Origin: Stutzerimonas stutzeri
GTDB lineage: Bacteria > Pseudomonadota > Gammaproteobacteria > Pseudomonadales > Pseudomonadaceae
DNA length: 64,000 bases
Reading direction: 5' to 3'
Assembly (NCBI RefSeq): GCF_000219605.1
Contig: NC_015740.1
Location: 4,092,001 to 4,156,000, forward strand
Under the pieces are notes generated by a model. The model did not search any database. It saw only the letters and a program-made list of their open reading frames with translations, and was not told the DNA's origin. Numbering within the stretch: the first letter of the stretch is position 1; each line of letters begins with the position of its first letter. Positions 1 to 8,137 of the stretch are shown piece by piece. A program made the position numbers and the translations under genes.

Positions 1-169
1 CCGGGATCACCTGTGCCACCGCCGGATGCCAGGCCGGAATCTCGGCGAAGCCCTCCTCCACCACCCAGTCGAACTGGATGCCGGGCAGCGCCCGCTGCGC
101 ATCGGTCAGGGCCGGCAGGGTATGCACGACATCGCCCAGCGACGAGGTCTTGACCAGCAGGACCTTCAA
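1..169 (-). CDS. waaC: WaaC, LPS heptosyltransferase I (5' part only)
   Basis: N-terminal 56 residues of the glycosyltransferase that adds the first heptose to Kdo in the LPS inner core; the rest lies off the window's left edge. The visible protein opens L/MKVLLVKTSSLGDVVHTLPA and continues with a WVVEEGFAEIPAWHP segment, both typical of Pseudomonas WaaC. The best start is TTG at 169-167, directly after the waaF stop (TGA 172-170), so the two genes are translationally coupled in the order waaF-waaC. The sequence shows family and phase; function is from family knowledge. An upstream in-frame ATG is ruled out by the waaF stop context. Confidence 0.9.
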   Translation of the reverse strand, partial: MKVLLVKTSSLGDVVHTLPALTDAQRALPGIQFDWVVEEGFAEIPAWHPAVAQVIP

Positions 170-1204
170 TCAGCGTACCTCGACCGACTGCGGGACCAGA
201 CGATCCAGCGCCTCGATCACCGCGCGCGGCTTCAGCTCGCGCATGCAATTGTTGTGGCCGAAGCGGCAGGTGCGCTCGAAACAGGGACTGCAGTCGAGCC
301 CCAGGCGCACCACTTCGACCTGCTCGGAAAGCGGCGGGGTGAAGGCTGGCGAGGTGGAACCATAGACCGCCGCCAACGGCCGGCCGAGCGCTGCGGAGAC
401 ATGCATCAGACCGGAGTCGTTGGACACCACGGCATCGGCACAGGACAGCAGATCGATCGCCTCGGCCAGGCTGGTCTGCCCGGCGAGGTTCACGGCCTCT
501 TCGCGCAACCCCGGAATCAACCGCTCGAGGATCTGCTCACCGACCGGGTGATCGTTCTTCGAGCCGAACAGCCAGACCTGCCAGCCGTCCCGGATCTTCA
601 GCTCGGCCACCTTGGCGAAGTGTTCCGCCGGCCAGCGCTTGGATTCGCCGAACTCGGCACCGGGGCACAGCGCCAGCACCGGCCGGTCCAGACTCAGGCC
701 GAAACGTGCCAGGGCGGCGTCGCGAGTCGCGGTGTCGATGCGCAGCGAGGGGTTCGGATACGGCTTGGGCAGCTCGGCGCCCGGCTCGAAGGCCAGCGCC
801 ATGAAGCGCTCGATCATCAGCGGGTAGCGCTGCTTGTCGAGCTTGCGCATGTCGTTGAGCAGGCCGAAACGCATCTCGCCGCGCCAGCCCGTGCGCTTGG
901 GGATACCGGCGAAGAACGGCACCAGCGCCGACTTCAGGGAGTTGGGCAGCAGGATCGCCTGCTGGTACTGACCGCGCAGGCTCTGCGCGACCTTGCGCCG
1001 GGTCGCCATGTCGAGCACGCCGTGCCCGACCGGAAAGCTCAGGGCCTGGCGTACCTCGGGCATGCGCTCGAGAATCGGCCGGCTCCACTCAGGCGCCAGC
1101 ACGTCGATCTGGCAGTCGGGATGGCGCTGTTTCAGGCAGACGAACAGCGTCTGCGCCATCACCATGTCGCCAACCCAGCTGGGTCCTACGATCAGTATGT
1201 TCAT
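170..1204 (-). CDS. waaF: WaaF, ADP-heptose:LPS heptosyltransferase II
   Basis: Adds the second L-glycero-D-manno-heptose to the LPS inner core at the cytoplasmic face of the inner membrane. 344 residues, full family length. The N-terminus MNILIVGPSWVGDMVMAQ is the family signature, and the C-terminal half carries the GT9 nucleotide-sugar region (LCPGAEFGESKRWP, later VSNDSGLMHVSAALG). A longer reading frame extends upstream to 1315, but the conserved start is ATG 1204. It is followed without a gap by waaC and preceded by ilvE 76 bp upstream, so it may be in an ilvE-waaF-waaC transcription unit. An inverted repeat sits in that gap. Confidence 0.96.
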   Translation of the reverse strand: MNILIVGPSWVGDMVMAQTLFVCLKQRHPDCQIDVLAPEWSRPILERMPEVRQALSFPVGHGVLDMATRRKVAQSLRGQYQQAILLPNSLKSALVPFFAGIPKRTGWRGEMRFGLLNDMRKLDKQRYPLMIERFMALAFEPGAELPKPYPNPSLRIDTATRDAALARFGLSLDRPVLALCPGAEFGESKRWPAEHFAKVAELKIRDGWQVWLFGSKNDHPVGEQILERLIPGLREEAVNLAGQTSLAEAIDLLSCADAVVSNDSGLMHVSAALGRPLAAVYGSTSPAFTPPLSEQVEVVRLGLDCSPCFERTCRFGHNNCMRELKPRAVIEALDRLVPQSVEVR

Positions 1205-1228
1205 AAGCTCTAAGCCATAAGCTGAGGG

Positions 1229-1273
1229 GCTGGAAGCATGGCCGGCAAGCGAGTTGCGTTGCCGGCTTCCAGC
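1229..1273. repeat. Interrupted inverted repeat between ilvE and waaF
   Basis: Outer arms GCTGGAA (1229-1235) and TTCCAGC (1267-1273) enclose inner arms GCCGGCAA (1241-1248) and TTGCCGGC (1259-1266), with a 10-base loop. No T-run follows on either strand, so it is not a classic intrinsic terminator. It could be an mRNA processing or stability hairpin within the ilvE-waaF transcript, or a REP-like relic. Next to it, CATAAGCT is directly repeated at 1202-1209 and 1216-1223, the first copy covering the waaF start codon. Confidence 0.6.
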
Positions 1274-1280
1274 GCCAGGC

Positions 1281-2204
1281 TTACTTGACCAGGGTCCGCC
1301 ATTCGGCGTGGGCATCAGTCTTGCCGGTGACCAGATCGAAGTAGGCTTTCTGCAGCTTCTCGGTGATCGGGCCGCGACGGCCGATACCGATGGCGCGGCC
1401 GTCCACTTCGCGGATCGGCGTGACTTCGGCTGCGGTACCGGTGAAGAAGGCTTCGTCGGCGATGTACACCTCGTCGCGGGTGATGCGCTTCTCGACCACC
1501 TTCAGGCCGTGCTCGGCGGCCAGGGTCAGCACGGTGCCGCGGGTGATGCCGTTCAGGCAGGCGGTGACTTCCGGGGTGTAGATCACGCCATCCTTGATGA
1601 TGAAGATGTTCTCGCCCGAGCCCTCGGCCACATAGCCTTCGGGGTCCAGCATCAGCGCTTCGTCGGCGCCGCCGGAAATGGCTTCCTGCAGGGCCAGCAT
1701 CGAGTTGATGTAGGCACCGTTGGACTTGGCGCGGGTCATGGTGATGTTGACGTGGTGACGGGTGAAGGAACTGGTGCGCACCTTGATGCCCAGCTCAAGC
1801 GCCTCGTCGCCCATGTAGGCGCCCCAGTGCCAGGCCGCGACGATCACGTGCACCTTCAGACCGCTGGCGCGCAGGCCCATACCTTCGCTTCCGTAGAACA
1901 CCATCGGGCGGATGTAGGCGCTTTCCAGGTTGTTCTCGCGCACTGCGGCGCGGGTCGCCTCGTTGATCTCTTCCTTCGAGTACGGCATCGGCATGTTCAT
2001 GATGTGCGCCGAATCGAACAGGCGGTCGGTGTGCGCCTGCAGGCGGAAGATCGCCGTGCCGTCCGGGGTGTTGTAGGCGCGAACACCTTCGAACACGCCC
2101 ATGCCATAGTGCAGGGTATGGGTCAGCACATGGGTGGTCGCATCGCGCCACTGCACCAGTTCGCCGTCATACCAGATGACGCCATCACGATCGGCCATCG
2201 ACAT
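1281..2204 (-). CDS. ilvE: IlvE, branched-chain amino acid aminotransferase
   Basis: PLP-dependent fold-type IV transaminase interconverting valine, leucine and isoleucine with their 2-oxo acids (cytosolic). 307 residues, normal length. The PLP-binding lysine is K160 in AKSNGAYINS, and the glycine-rich EGSGENIFI and GITRGTVL phosphate-binding segments are present. ATG 2204 is chosen because GAGGAG lies eight bases upstream; a second in-frame ATG two codons on is less well placed. It lies between glnE and waaF on the same strand, the arrangement found in other pseudomonads. Confidence 0.96.
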   Translation of the reverse strand: MSMADRDGVIWYDGELVQWRDATTHVLTHTLHYGMGVFEGVRAYNTPDGTAIFRLQAHTDRLFDSAHIMNMPMPYSKEEINEATRAAVRENNLESAYIRPMVFYGSEGMGLRASGLKVHVIVAAWHWGAYMGDEALELGIKVRTSSFTRHHVNITMTRAKSNGAYINSMLALQEAISGGADEALMLDPEGYVAEGSGENIFIIKDGVIYTPEVTACLNGITRGTVLTLAAEHGLKVVEKRITRDEVYIADEAFFTGTAAEVTPIREVDGRAIGIGRRGPITEKLQKAYFDLVTGKTDAHAEWRTLVK

Positions 2205-2252
2205 CTTGCCAGCTCCTCAGAATTCGATATTGCTCGGTAGCCCGACGCGGGC

Positions 2253-5198
2253 TCAGCTGAGCCCCAGCTCGCGCCAGATCCGCATGACTGCGCGACGCTC
2301 GTCGTGGAATTGATCCCCACTCACCACTCCGGGCTGCTTCTGCAGTGATTGCCGGTGGGCCGCGGCACGGTACGCCTTGTAGGCGTCCTGCAGCAGCCGC
2401 ACCTCATCGCCGGTCATCAACCCGGCCTGCTCCAACCCATCGAGAATGCGGATGTTATCGGTATAGCGCAGCAGTTCGGGATGCTGGTGCGACCACGCCA
2501 AAGCCGCGTATTGCACCATAAATTCGATATCCACGATACCACCGGCGTCCTGCTTGAGATTGAACTCGGCAGCGGCGTCGAAGGCCTGCTCGGCGGTTCC
2601 AGCATGCGTCACGCGGGTGCCGAGGTTGTCACGCATCTTCGCGCGCATCTCGCTGACCTCGCGGCGCAGCGCCTCGAGATCGCGTTCGCGACCCAGCACA
2701 CCGGCGCGGACCCGTTCGAAGTCGGCCGTCAGCTGCGGGCAGCCGACCAGCACCCGCGCGCGCACCAACGCCTGGTGTTCCCAGGTCCAGGCCTCCTGGC
2801 TCTGGTAGCGCTCGAAGGCGCCCAGCGAGCTGACCAGCAGCCCGGAAGCGCCGGACGGGCGCAGCCGCATGTCCACTTCATAGAGCTGGCCGGAGGTGGT
2901 CTGGGTGGTGAGCAGATGGATGATGCGCTGGCCCAGGCGAGTGAAGAACTGCGCGGTATCGATGGGCTTGGCGCCATTGGTCTCGGCGGCGGGGTCGCCG
3001 TCGTGGATGAACACCAGATCCAGATCCGAACCATGCCCGAGTTCGATGCCACCGACCTTGCCGTAACCGACGATGACGAACGCCGGATCGCAGAGCGTGC
3101 CATCGCTGCGCTGTGGCTGGCCATGACGCGCGACGGTGTGGCGCCAGGCGAGGGTCAACACTTCCTGCAGGATCGCCTCCGCCAGCCAGGTCAGGTAGTC
3201 GCTGACCTTCATCAAGGGCAGCGTCCCGGCGATTTCCGAAGCGGCAACCCGCAGCCGGTGCGCCAGCTTGAAATGCCGCAGCGCCTCCATCTGCTGCTCG
3301 AGGTCATCTTCGGGAATGCGCATCAGCCGTTCGCGCAGTTCAGCCGCCAGTTCCGGCGCCAGCGGCGGGCTGTACAGACGACCGGCGTTGAGCAGCTCGT
3401 CAAGCAACAGCGGGAAGCGTGCAATCTGCTCGGCGATCCACGGGCTGGCTGCGCAGAGCTCGAGCAAGCGCTGCAGCGCCCCGGGATTTTCAGTCAGCAG
3501 GACCAGGTAGGCCGAACGCCGGGCGACCGCTTCCACCAGCGGCAGTACGCGTTCGAGCACCAGATCCGGATCGTCCTGCTCGACGGCCTGCGCCAGCAGC
3601 CGTGGAATGAAGGCATCCAGACGCTCGCGGCCGAGACGCTGCATGGTGCGTACCTGGCTGGCGTTGCGCAGCGCGGCGAGCCGCTGACAGGCGCCCTGGC
3701 CATCACGGAAACCGGCCTCGGACAGCTGGCGGCAGGCGAACTCCTCGTCCCAGTCCTGCTCCCACAGCGGCAGCCATTCGCCGCCGACCAGCGCCTCGCC
3801 CTCGGCATTCTCGTCCTCATCCGGGTCGGCGATGACCTGGCGGAAATGCCAGTCGATGCGCCCGCGCCAGTACAGCAGTTGCTCATGGAACGCCGCCCAA
3901 CCGTCGAAGCCGAGCATGAACGCCACCCGCGCACAGTCCACCTCGTTGTCCGGCAGCATCTGCGTCTGACGGTCGGCGATCGCCTGCAGCGCATGCTCGG
4001 TATAGCGCAGGAATTCATAGCCTTCGCGCAGTTCGGCCACTGCCGCGGCCGGCAGATAACCCTGCCCCTCCAGGGTGGCCAGCACACCGAGCAACGGACG
4101 CTGCTGCAGGCTGAGATCACGCCCTCCGTGGATCAGCTGAAAGGCCTGAGCGATGAACTCGACCTCGCGGATGCCACCGGCACCCAGCTTGATATTCGAA
4201 GCCATGCCCTTGCGCCGCACTTCCTGCTGGATCAGCTGCTTCATGGTGCGCAGCGCCTCGATGGCGGAGAAGTCCAGGTAACGCCGGTAGACGAAGGGTC
4301 GCAGCATCTCCAGCAGCTCCTTGCCGGCCTGCTGGTCGCCGCCGATGACCCGCGCCTTGATCATGGCGTAGCGCTCCCAGTCGCGCCCCTGATCCTGGTA
4401 GTACTGCTCCAGCGCATTGAAGCTGTAGACCAACGGCCCGGACGAGCCGTACGGACGCAGACGCATGTCGACGCGGAAGGCGAAGCCGTCGACGGTGATG
4501 GCGTCCAATGCCTTGATCAGCCGCTGGCCAAGGCGGACGAAGAATTCCTGATTGTCCAGCGAGCGCTTGGCGCCGACGGTCTCGCCGCCCTCCGGATAGC
4601 CGAAGATCAGGTCGATGTCGGAGGACAGGTTCAGTTCATGTGCGCCCAGCTTGCCCATGCCGAGAATCACCATGTGCTGCGGGTTGCCGCTGCGCCGGCC
4701 GGTGGGCACGCCGAATTGCTCGCAATGGCGGGCGTAGAGCCAGTGATAGGCCAGATCGACGCTGGCATCGGCCAGATCGGAAAGGTCGCGACAGGTCTCG
4801 GCCAGGCCCGCCTGGCGGGTCAGATCGCGCCAGATGATGCGCACCTGCTGGCGGCTACGGAAGCGCCGTAGCGTCAGCGCCAGGGTGTCCTCATTGTCAC
4901 AGGCGGCAACCAGCTCGCTCAGCGCATCGCGCAGTTCGCCGGCTTCCAGCGACCGATCCAGCCAGCCCAGCTCGGCCAGCTGCAGCAGCATCTGTGGATC
5001 TCGGCTAACCTGTTCGCTGACGAAGTCACTCGCCGCGCAGACCCGGGCGAACGCCTCGCTATGCTCGGCCAGCCAGGCGCGGCATCGTGCCGCAAGCGCT
5101 TCCGACAGGTTGCCGGCAGCCGCGAGGAACGACTCCTCCGCACGACTGACAAAAGGCAGGAGTGAGGGCGGCAATGCAACCAGCGACGGCAGACTCAT
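2253..5198 (-). CDS. glnE: GlnE, bifunctional glutamine synthetase adenylyltransferase/deadenylylase
   Basis: Controls nitrogen assimilation by adding or removing AMP on glutamine synthetase in response to PII and glutamine. 981 residues, full length. Two nucleotidyltransferase domains are visible: an N-terminal deadenylylase site with GMGKLGAHELNLSSDIDLIF (D194, D196) and a C-terminal adenylylase site (GYGKVGGIELGHGSDLDLVF, near residue 700), each followed by an RxDxRLRP motif. ATG 5198 has AAGGAA seven bases upstream; a start five codons earlier lacks this. A long reading frame on the opposite strand is a codon-bias shadow. Confidence 0.97.
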   Translation of the reverse strand: MSLPSLVALPPSLLPFVSRAEESFLAAAGNLSEALAARCRAWLAEHSEAFARVCAASDFVSEQVSRDPQMLLQLAELGWLDRSLEAGELRDALSELVAACDNEDTLALTLRRFRSRQQVRIIWRDLTRQAGLAETCRDLSDLADASVDLAYHWLYARHCEQFGVPTGRRSGNPQHMVILGMGKLGAHELNLSSDIDLIFGYPEGGETVGAKRSLDNQEFFVRLGQRLIKALDAITVDGFAFRVDMRLRPYGSSGPLVYSFNALEQYYQDQGRDWERYAMIKARVIGGDQQAGKELLEMLRPFVYRRYLDFSAIEALRTMKQLIQQEVRRKGMASNIKLGAGGIREVEFIAQAFQLIHGGRDLSLQQRPLLGVLATLEGQGYLPAAAVAELREGYEFLRYTEHALQAIADRQTQMLPDNEVDCARVAFMLGFDGWAAFHEQLLYWRGRIDWHFRQVIADPDEDENAEGEALVGGEWLPLWEQDWDEEFACRQLSEAGFRDGQGACQRLAALRNASQVRTMQRLGRERLDAFIPRLLAQAVEQDDPDLVLERVLPLVEAVARRSAYLVLLTENPGALQRLLELCAASPWIAEQIARFPLLLDELLNAGRLYSPPLAPELAAELRERLMRIPEDDLEQQMEALRHFKLAHRLRVAASEIAGTLPLMKVSDYLTWLAEAILQEVLTLAWRHTVARHGQPQRSDGTLCDPAFVIVGYGKVGGIELGHGSDLDLVFIHDGDPAAETNGAKPIDTAQFFTRLGQRIIHLLTTQTTSGQLYEVDMRLRPSGASGLLVSSLGAFERYQSQEAWTWEHQALVRARVLVGCPQLTADFERVRAGVLGRERDLEALRREVSEMRAKMRDNLGTRVTHAGTAEQAFDAAAEFNLKQDAGGIVDIEFMVQYAALAWSHQHPELLRYTDNIRILDGLEQAGLMTGDEVRLLQDAYKAYRAAAHRQSLQKQPGVVSGDQFHDERRAVMRIWRELGLS

Positions 5199-5289
5199 TG
5201 AGGTTTCCTTCACAACAGCGAATACGATGGACCGCGCGATTCAGAGCCTCGCAAGTACCTTTCACAGGGAAATGCCAGTGCCGCTGATC

Positions 5290-5304
5290 TGTAGTTTTAC
5301 TACT
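5290..5304. promoter_or_regulatory. TGTAGT palindrome, distal copy upstream of aceE
   Basis: TGTAGTTTTACTACT reads as TGTAGT-N3-ACTACT, one mismatch from perfect dyad symmetry, centred at 5297. With the proximal copy 51 bp away it forms a pair in the 269-bp glnE-aceE gap. A dyad of this size suits a dimeric repressor. I cannot name the protein with certainty; a GntR-family pyruvate or lactate sensor is a plausible guess from the adjacent pyruvate dehydrogenase genes. Confidence 0.6.
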
Positions 5305-5340
5305 AAAGAGTATTTCAGGGGGCTGATCCCGGCGCCGTTT

Positions 5341-5355
5341 TGTAGTAAAACTACA
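5341..5355. promoter_or_regulatory. TGTAGT palindrome, proximal copy upstream of aceE
   Basis: TGTAGTAAAACTACA is a perfect 15-bp odd-centred palindrome, 113 bp before the aceE start. The central tri-nucleotide is AAA here and TTT in the distal copy, so the two sites are in opposite orientation. Centre spacing is 51 bp, near five helical turns, compatible with cooperative binding or looping over the aceEF promoter. Confidence 0.65.
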
Positions 5356-5467
5356 GACGCCCGGCCCTACCCCCGGCACTCGTCCAAGAACATTACACGC
5401 ACCGGCCCACAAAGCCGGTAGCGAACAGGCGACCGATTCTGGAAGCCTTTCCGCCATGGAGCAAGCC

Positions 5468-8113
5468 ATGCAAGATCTCGATCCCGTCGAAACCCAGGAA
5501 TGGCTGGACGCCCTCGAGTCCGTCCTCGACCGCGAGGGTGAAGACCGCGCTCACTACCTGATGACCCGGATGGGCGAACTGGCCACACGTAGCGGTACTC
5601 CGCTGCCCTACGGCATCACCACGCCGTACCGCAACACCATCCCCGTCACCCGTGAAGCCAAGATGCCCGGCGACCTGTTCATGGAGCGTCGAATCCGCTC
5701 CCTGGTCCGCTGGAATGCTCTGGCCATGGTGATGCGTGCGAATCTGAAGGATCCGGACCTGGGCGGCCACATCTCCACCTTTGCCTCCAGCGCGACGCTC
5801 TACGACATCGGCTTCAACTACTTCTTCCAGGCGCCGACCGAAGAGCATGGCGGCGACCTGATCTACTACCAGGGCCACGCCTCCCCCGGCATTTACGCCC
5901 GCGCCTTCCTGGAAGGCCGCCTGACCGAAGAGCAGATGCTCAACTTCCGCCAGGAAGTCGATGGCAAGGGTCTGTCGAGCTACCCGCACCCGCACCTGAT
6001 GCCAGACTTCTGGCAGTTCCCGACCGTGTCCATGGGCCTCGGCCCGATCACTGCGATCTACCAGGCACGTTTCATGAAGTACCTGGAAAACCGCGGCTTC
6101 ATTCCGAAAGGCAAGCAGCGCGTCTGGTGCTTCATCGGTGACGGCGAATGCGACGAGCCGGAAACCCTCGGCGCCATTTCCCTGGCCGGCCGTGAGAATC
6201 TCGACAACCTGGTGTTCGTCATCAACTGCAACCTGCAGCGTCTGGACGGCCCGGTGCGCGGCAACAGTAAGATCATTCAGGAACTGGAAGGCGTGTTCAA
6301 AGGCGCCAACTGGAACGTCAACAAGGTGGTCTGGGGTCGCCTGTGGGATCCGCTGTTCGCCGCCGACGAAGACGGCCGCATGCAGCGGCGCATGGACGAG
6401 GCGATCGACGGGGAATACCAGAACTACAAGGCCAAAGACGGCGCCTATGTGCGCAAACACTTCTTTGGTGCTGACCCCGAGCTGCTCAAGCGTGTCGAGA
6501 GCATGTCCGACGAGGAAGTCTGGAAGCTCAACCGCGGCGGCCACGATCCGTACAAGGTCTATGCGGCCTATCACCAGGCGGTCAACCACAAAGGCCAGCC
6601 AACGGTCATCCTCGCCAAGACCATCAAGGGCTACGGCACCGGTGCCGGTGAGGCGAAGAACATCGCCCACAACACCAAGAAAGTCGATATCGACAGCCTG
6701 AAGAAATTCCGCGATCGCTTCGACATCCCGGTCAACGACTCGCAACTCGAGGAGCTGCCGTTCTATCGCCCGGCCGAAGACAGCGCGGAAATGAAGTACC
6801 TGCGCAAGTGCCGCGACAAGCTGGGCGGGCATCTGCCGCAGCGCCGGCCGAAGAGCTTCAGCATCCCGACACCGCCGCTGGAGACCCTCAAGGCAGTGCT
6901 CGACGGCTCCGGTGACCGCGAGATTTCCACCACCATGGCCTTCGGCCGCATCCTCTCGCAGCTGGTCAAGGACAAGGATCTCGGCAAGCGTATCGTGCCG
7001 ATTCTCGCCGACGAGGCGCGCACTTTCGGCATGGAAGGCATGTTCCGCCAGCTGGGTATCTACTCACCGGTGGGGCAGCTGTACGAGCCGGTCGACCGCG
7101 ACCAGGTGATGTACTACCGCGAAGAGAAAGACGGCCAGATCCTCCAGGAAGGTCTGAACGAAGCCGGTGCGTTCTCCTCGTTCATCGCCGCAGGTACCGC
7201 CTACAGCAACTACAACCAGCCGATGCTGCCGGTCTACATCTTCTACTCGATGTTCGGCTTCCAGCGGATCGGCGACCTGGCCTGGGCGGCCGGCGATGCC
7301 CAGACCCGCGGCTTCCTGCTGGGCGGCACTTCCGGGCGCACCACGCTCAACGGTGAAGGCCTGCAGCACGAGGACGGCCACAGCCACATCCTCGCCAGCA
7401 CCATCCCCAACTGCCGCAGCTATGACCCTACCTACGGCTACGAGCTGGCGGTCATCATGCACCACGGCATGCACGAGATGATGGAGCAGCAGAAGAGCGT
7501 CTACTACTACATCACCGTGATGAACGAGAACTACCAGCAGCCGGCCATGCCGCAGGGTGTCGAGGACGGCATCATCAAGGGCATGTACCTGCTCGAAGAA
7601 GCCAAGGGCGACTTCAAGCACCGTGTGCAGCTGCTGGGTTCGGGCACGATCCTGCGCGAAGTCCGCGCCGCGGTGGACATCCTCGCCAAGATGGGCGTGG
7701 GCGCCGACGTCTGGAGCGTGACCAGCTTCAACGAACTGCGCCGTGACGGTCTGGCGGTGGATCGCTGGAATCGTTTGCACCCGACCGAGGAGCCGCGCAA
7801 GAGCTACGTCCAGCAGTGCCTGGAAGGTCGCGAAGGCCCGGTCATCGCCTCGACCGACTACATGAAGCTGTTCGCCGACCAGATCCGTCAGTGGGTGCCG
7901 TCGCGCGAATATCAGGTGCTCGGCACTGACGGCTTCGGCCGCAGCGACTCGCGCGCCAAGCTGCGTGATTTCTTCGAGGTCGACCGTCGTTGGGTGACTG
8001 TGGCCGCACTGCAAGCACTCGCCGATCGCGGCGCCATCGAACGCACCGTGGTGGCCAACGCCATCACCGAGTTCGGTATCGACCCCGAGAAGCGCAATCC
8101 GCTGGATTGCTGA
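5468..8113 (+). CDS. aceE: AceE, pyruvate dehydrogenase E1 component
   Basis: Homodimeric thiamine-diphosphate enzyme that decarboxylates pyruvate and acetylates the lipoyl arms of AceF. 881 residues, full length. The ThDP/Mg site is GDGECDEPETLGAISLAGRE, closing with VINCN. The start MQDLDPVETQEWLDALESVL is the standard Pseudomonas one; ATG 5468 has GGAG six bases upstream, while ATG 5456 has no ribosome site. aceF follows 24 bp later, so the two are co-transcribed. Two palindromes in the upstream gap are the likely control sites. Confidence 0.97.
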   Translation: MQDLDPVETQEWLDALESVLDREGEDRAHYLMTRMGELATRSGTPLPYGITTPYRNTIPVTREAKMPGDLFMERRIRSLVRWNALAMVMRANLKDPDLGGHISTFASSATLYDIGFNYFFQAPTEEHGGDLIYYQGHASPGIYARAFLEGRLTEEQMLNFRQEVDGKGLSSYPHPHLMPDFWQFPTVSMGLGPITAIYQARFMKYLENRGFIPKGKQRVWCFIGDGECDEPETLGAISLAGRENLDNLVFVINCNLQRLDGPVRGNSKIIQELEGVFKGANWNVNKVVWGRLWDPLFAADEDGRMQRRMDEAIDGEYQNYKAKDGAYVRKHFFGADPELLKRVESMSDEEVWKLNRGGHDPYKVYAAYHQAVNHKGQPTVILAKTIKGYGTGAGEAKNIAHNTKKVDIDSLKKFRDRFDIPVNDSQLEELPFYRPAEDSAEMKYLRKCRDKLGGHLPQRRPKSFSIPTPPLETLKAVLDGSGDREISTTMAFGRILSQLVKDKDLGKRIVPILADEARTFGMEGMFRQLGIYSPVGQLYEPVDRDQVMYYREEKDGQILQEGLNEAGAFSSFIAAGTAYSNYNQPMLPVYIFYSMFGFQRIGDLAWAAGDAQTRGFLLGGTSGRTTLNGEGLQHEDGHSHILASTIPNCRSYDPTYGYELAVIMHHGMHEMMEQQKSVYYYITVMNENYQQPAMPQGVEDGIIKGMYLLEEAKGDFKHRVQLLGSGTILREVRAAVDILAKMGVGADVWSVTSFNELRRDGLAVDRWNRLHPTEEPRKSYVQQCLEGREGPVIASTDYMKLFADQIRQWVPSREYQVLGTDGFGRSDSRAKLRDFFEVDRRWVTVAALQALADRGAIERTVVANAITEFGIDPEKRNPLDC

Positions 8114-8137
8114 TGCGTGCGCACAGGAGAACCTATT

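Noticed and set aside
2349..4871. 840-codon open frame opposite glnE, and similar long frames such as 5393-6832, 18018-20035 and 48018-51944
   Set aside because: They lie wholly or mainly antisense to well-conserved genes and their products are Arg/Gln/His-rich with no family features; high GC in third positions keeps the reverse frame open.
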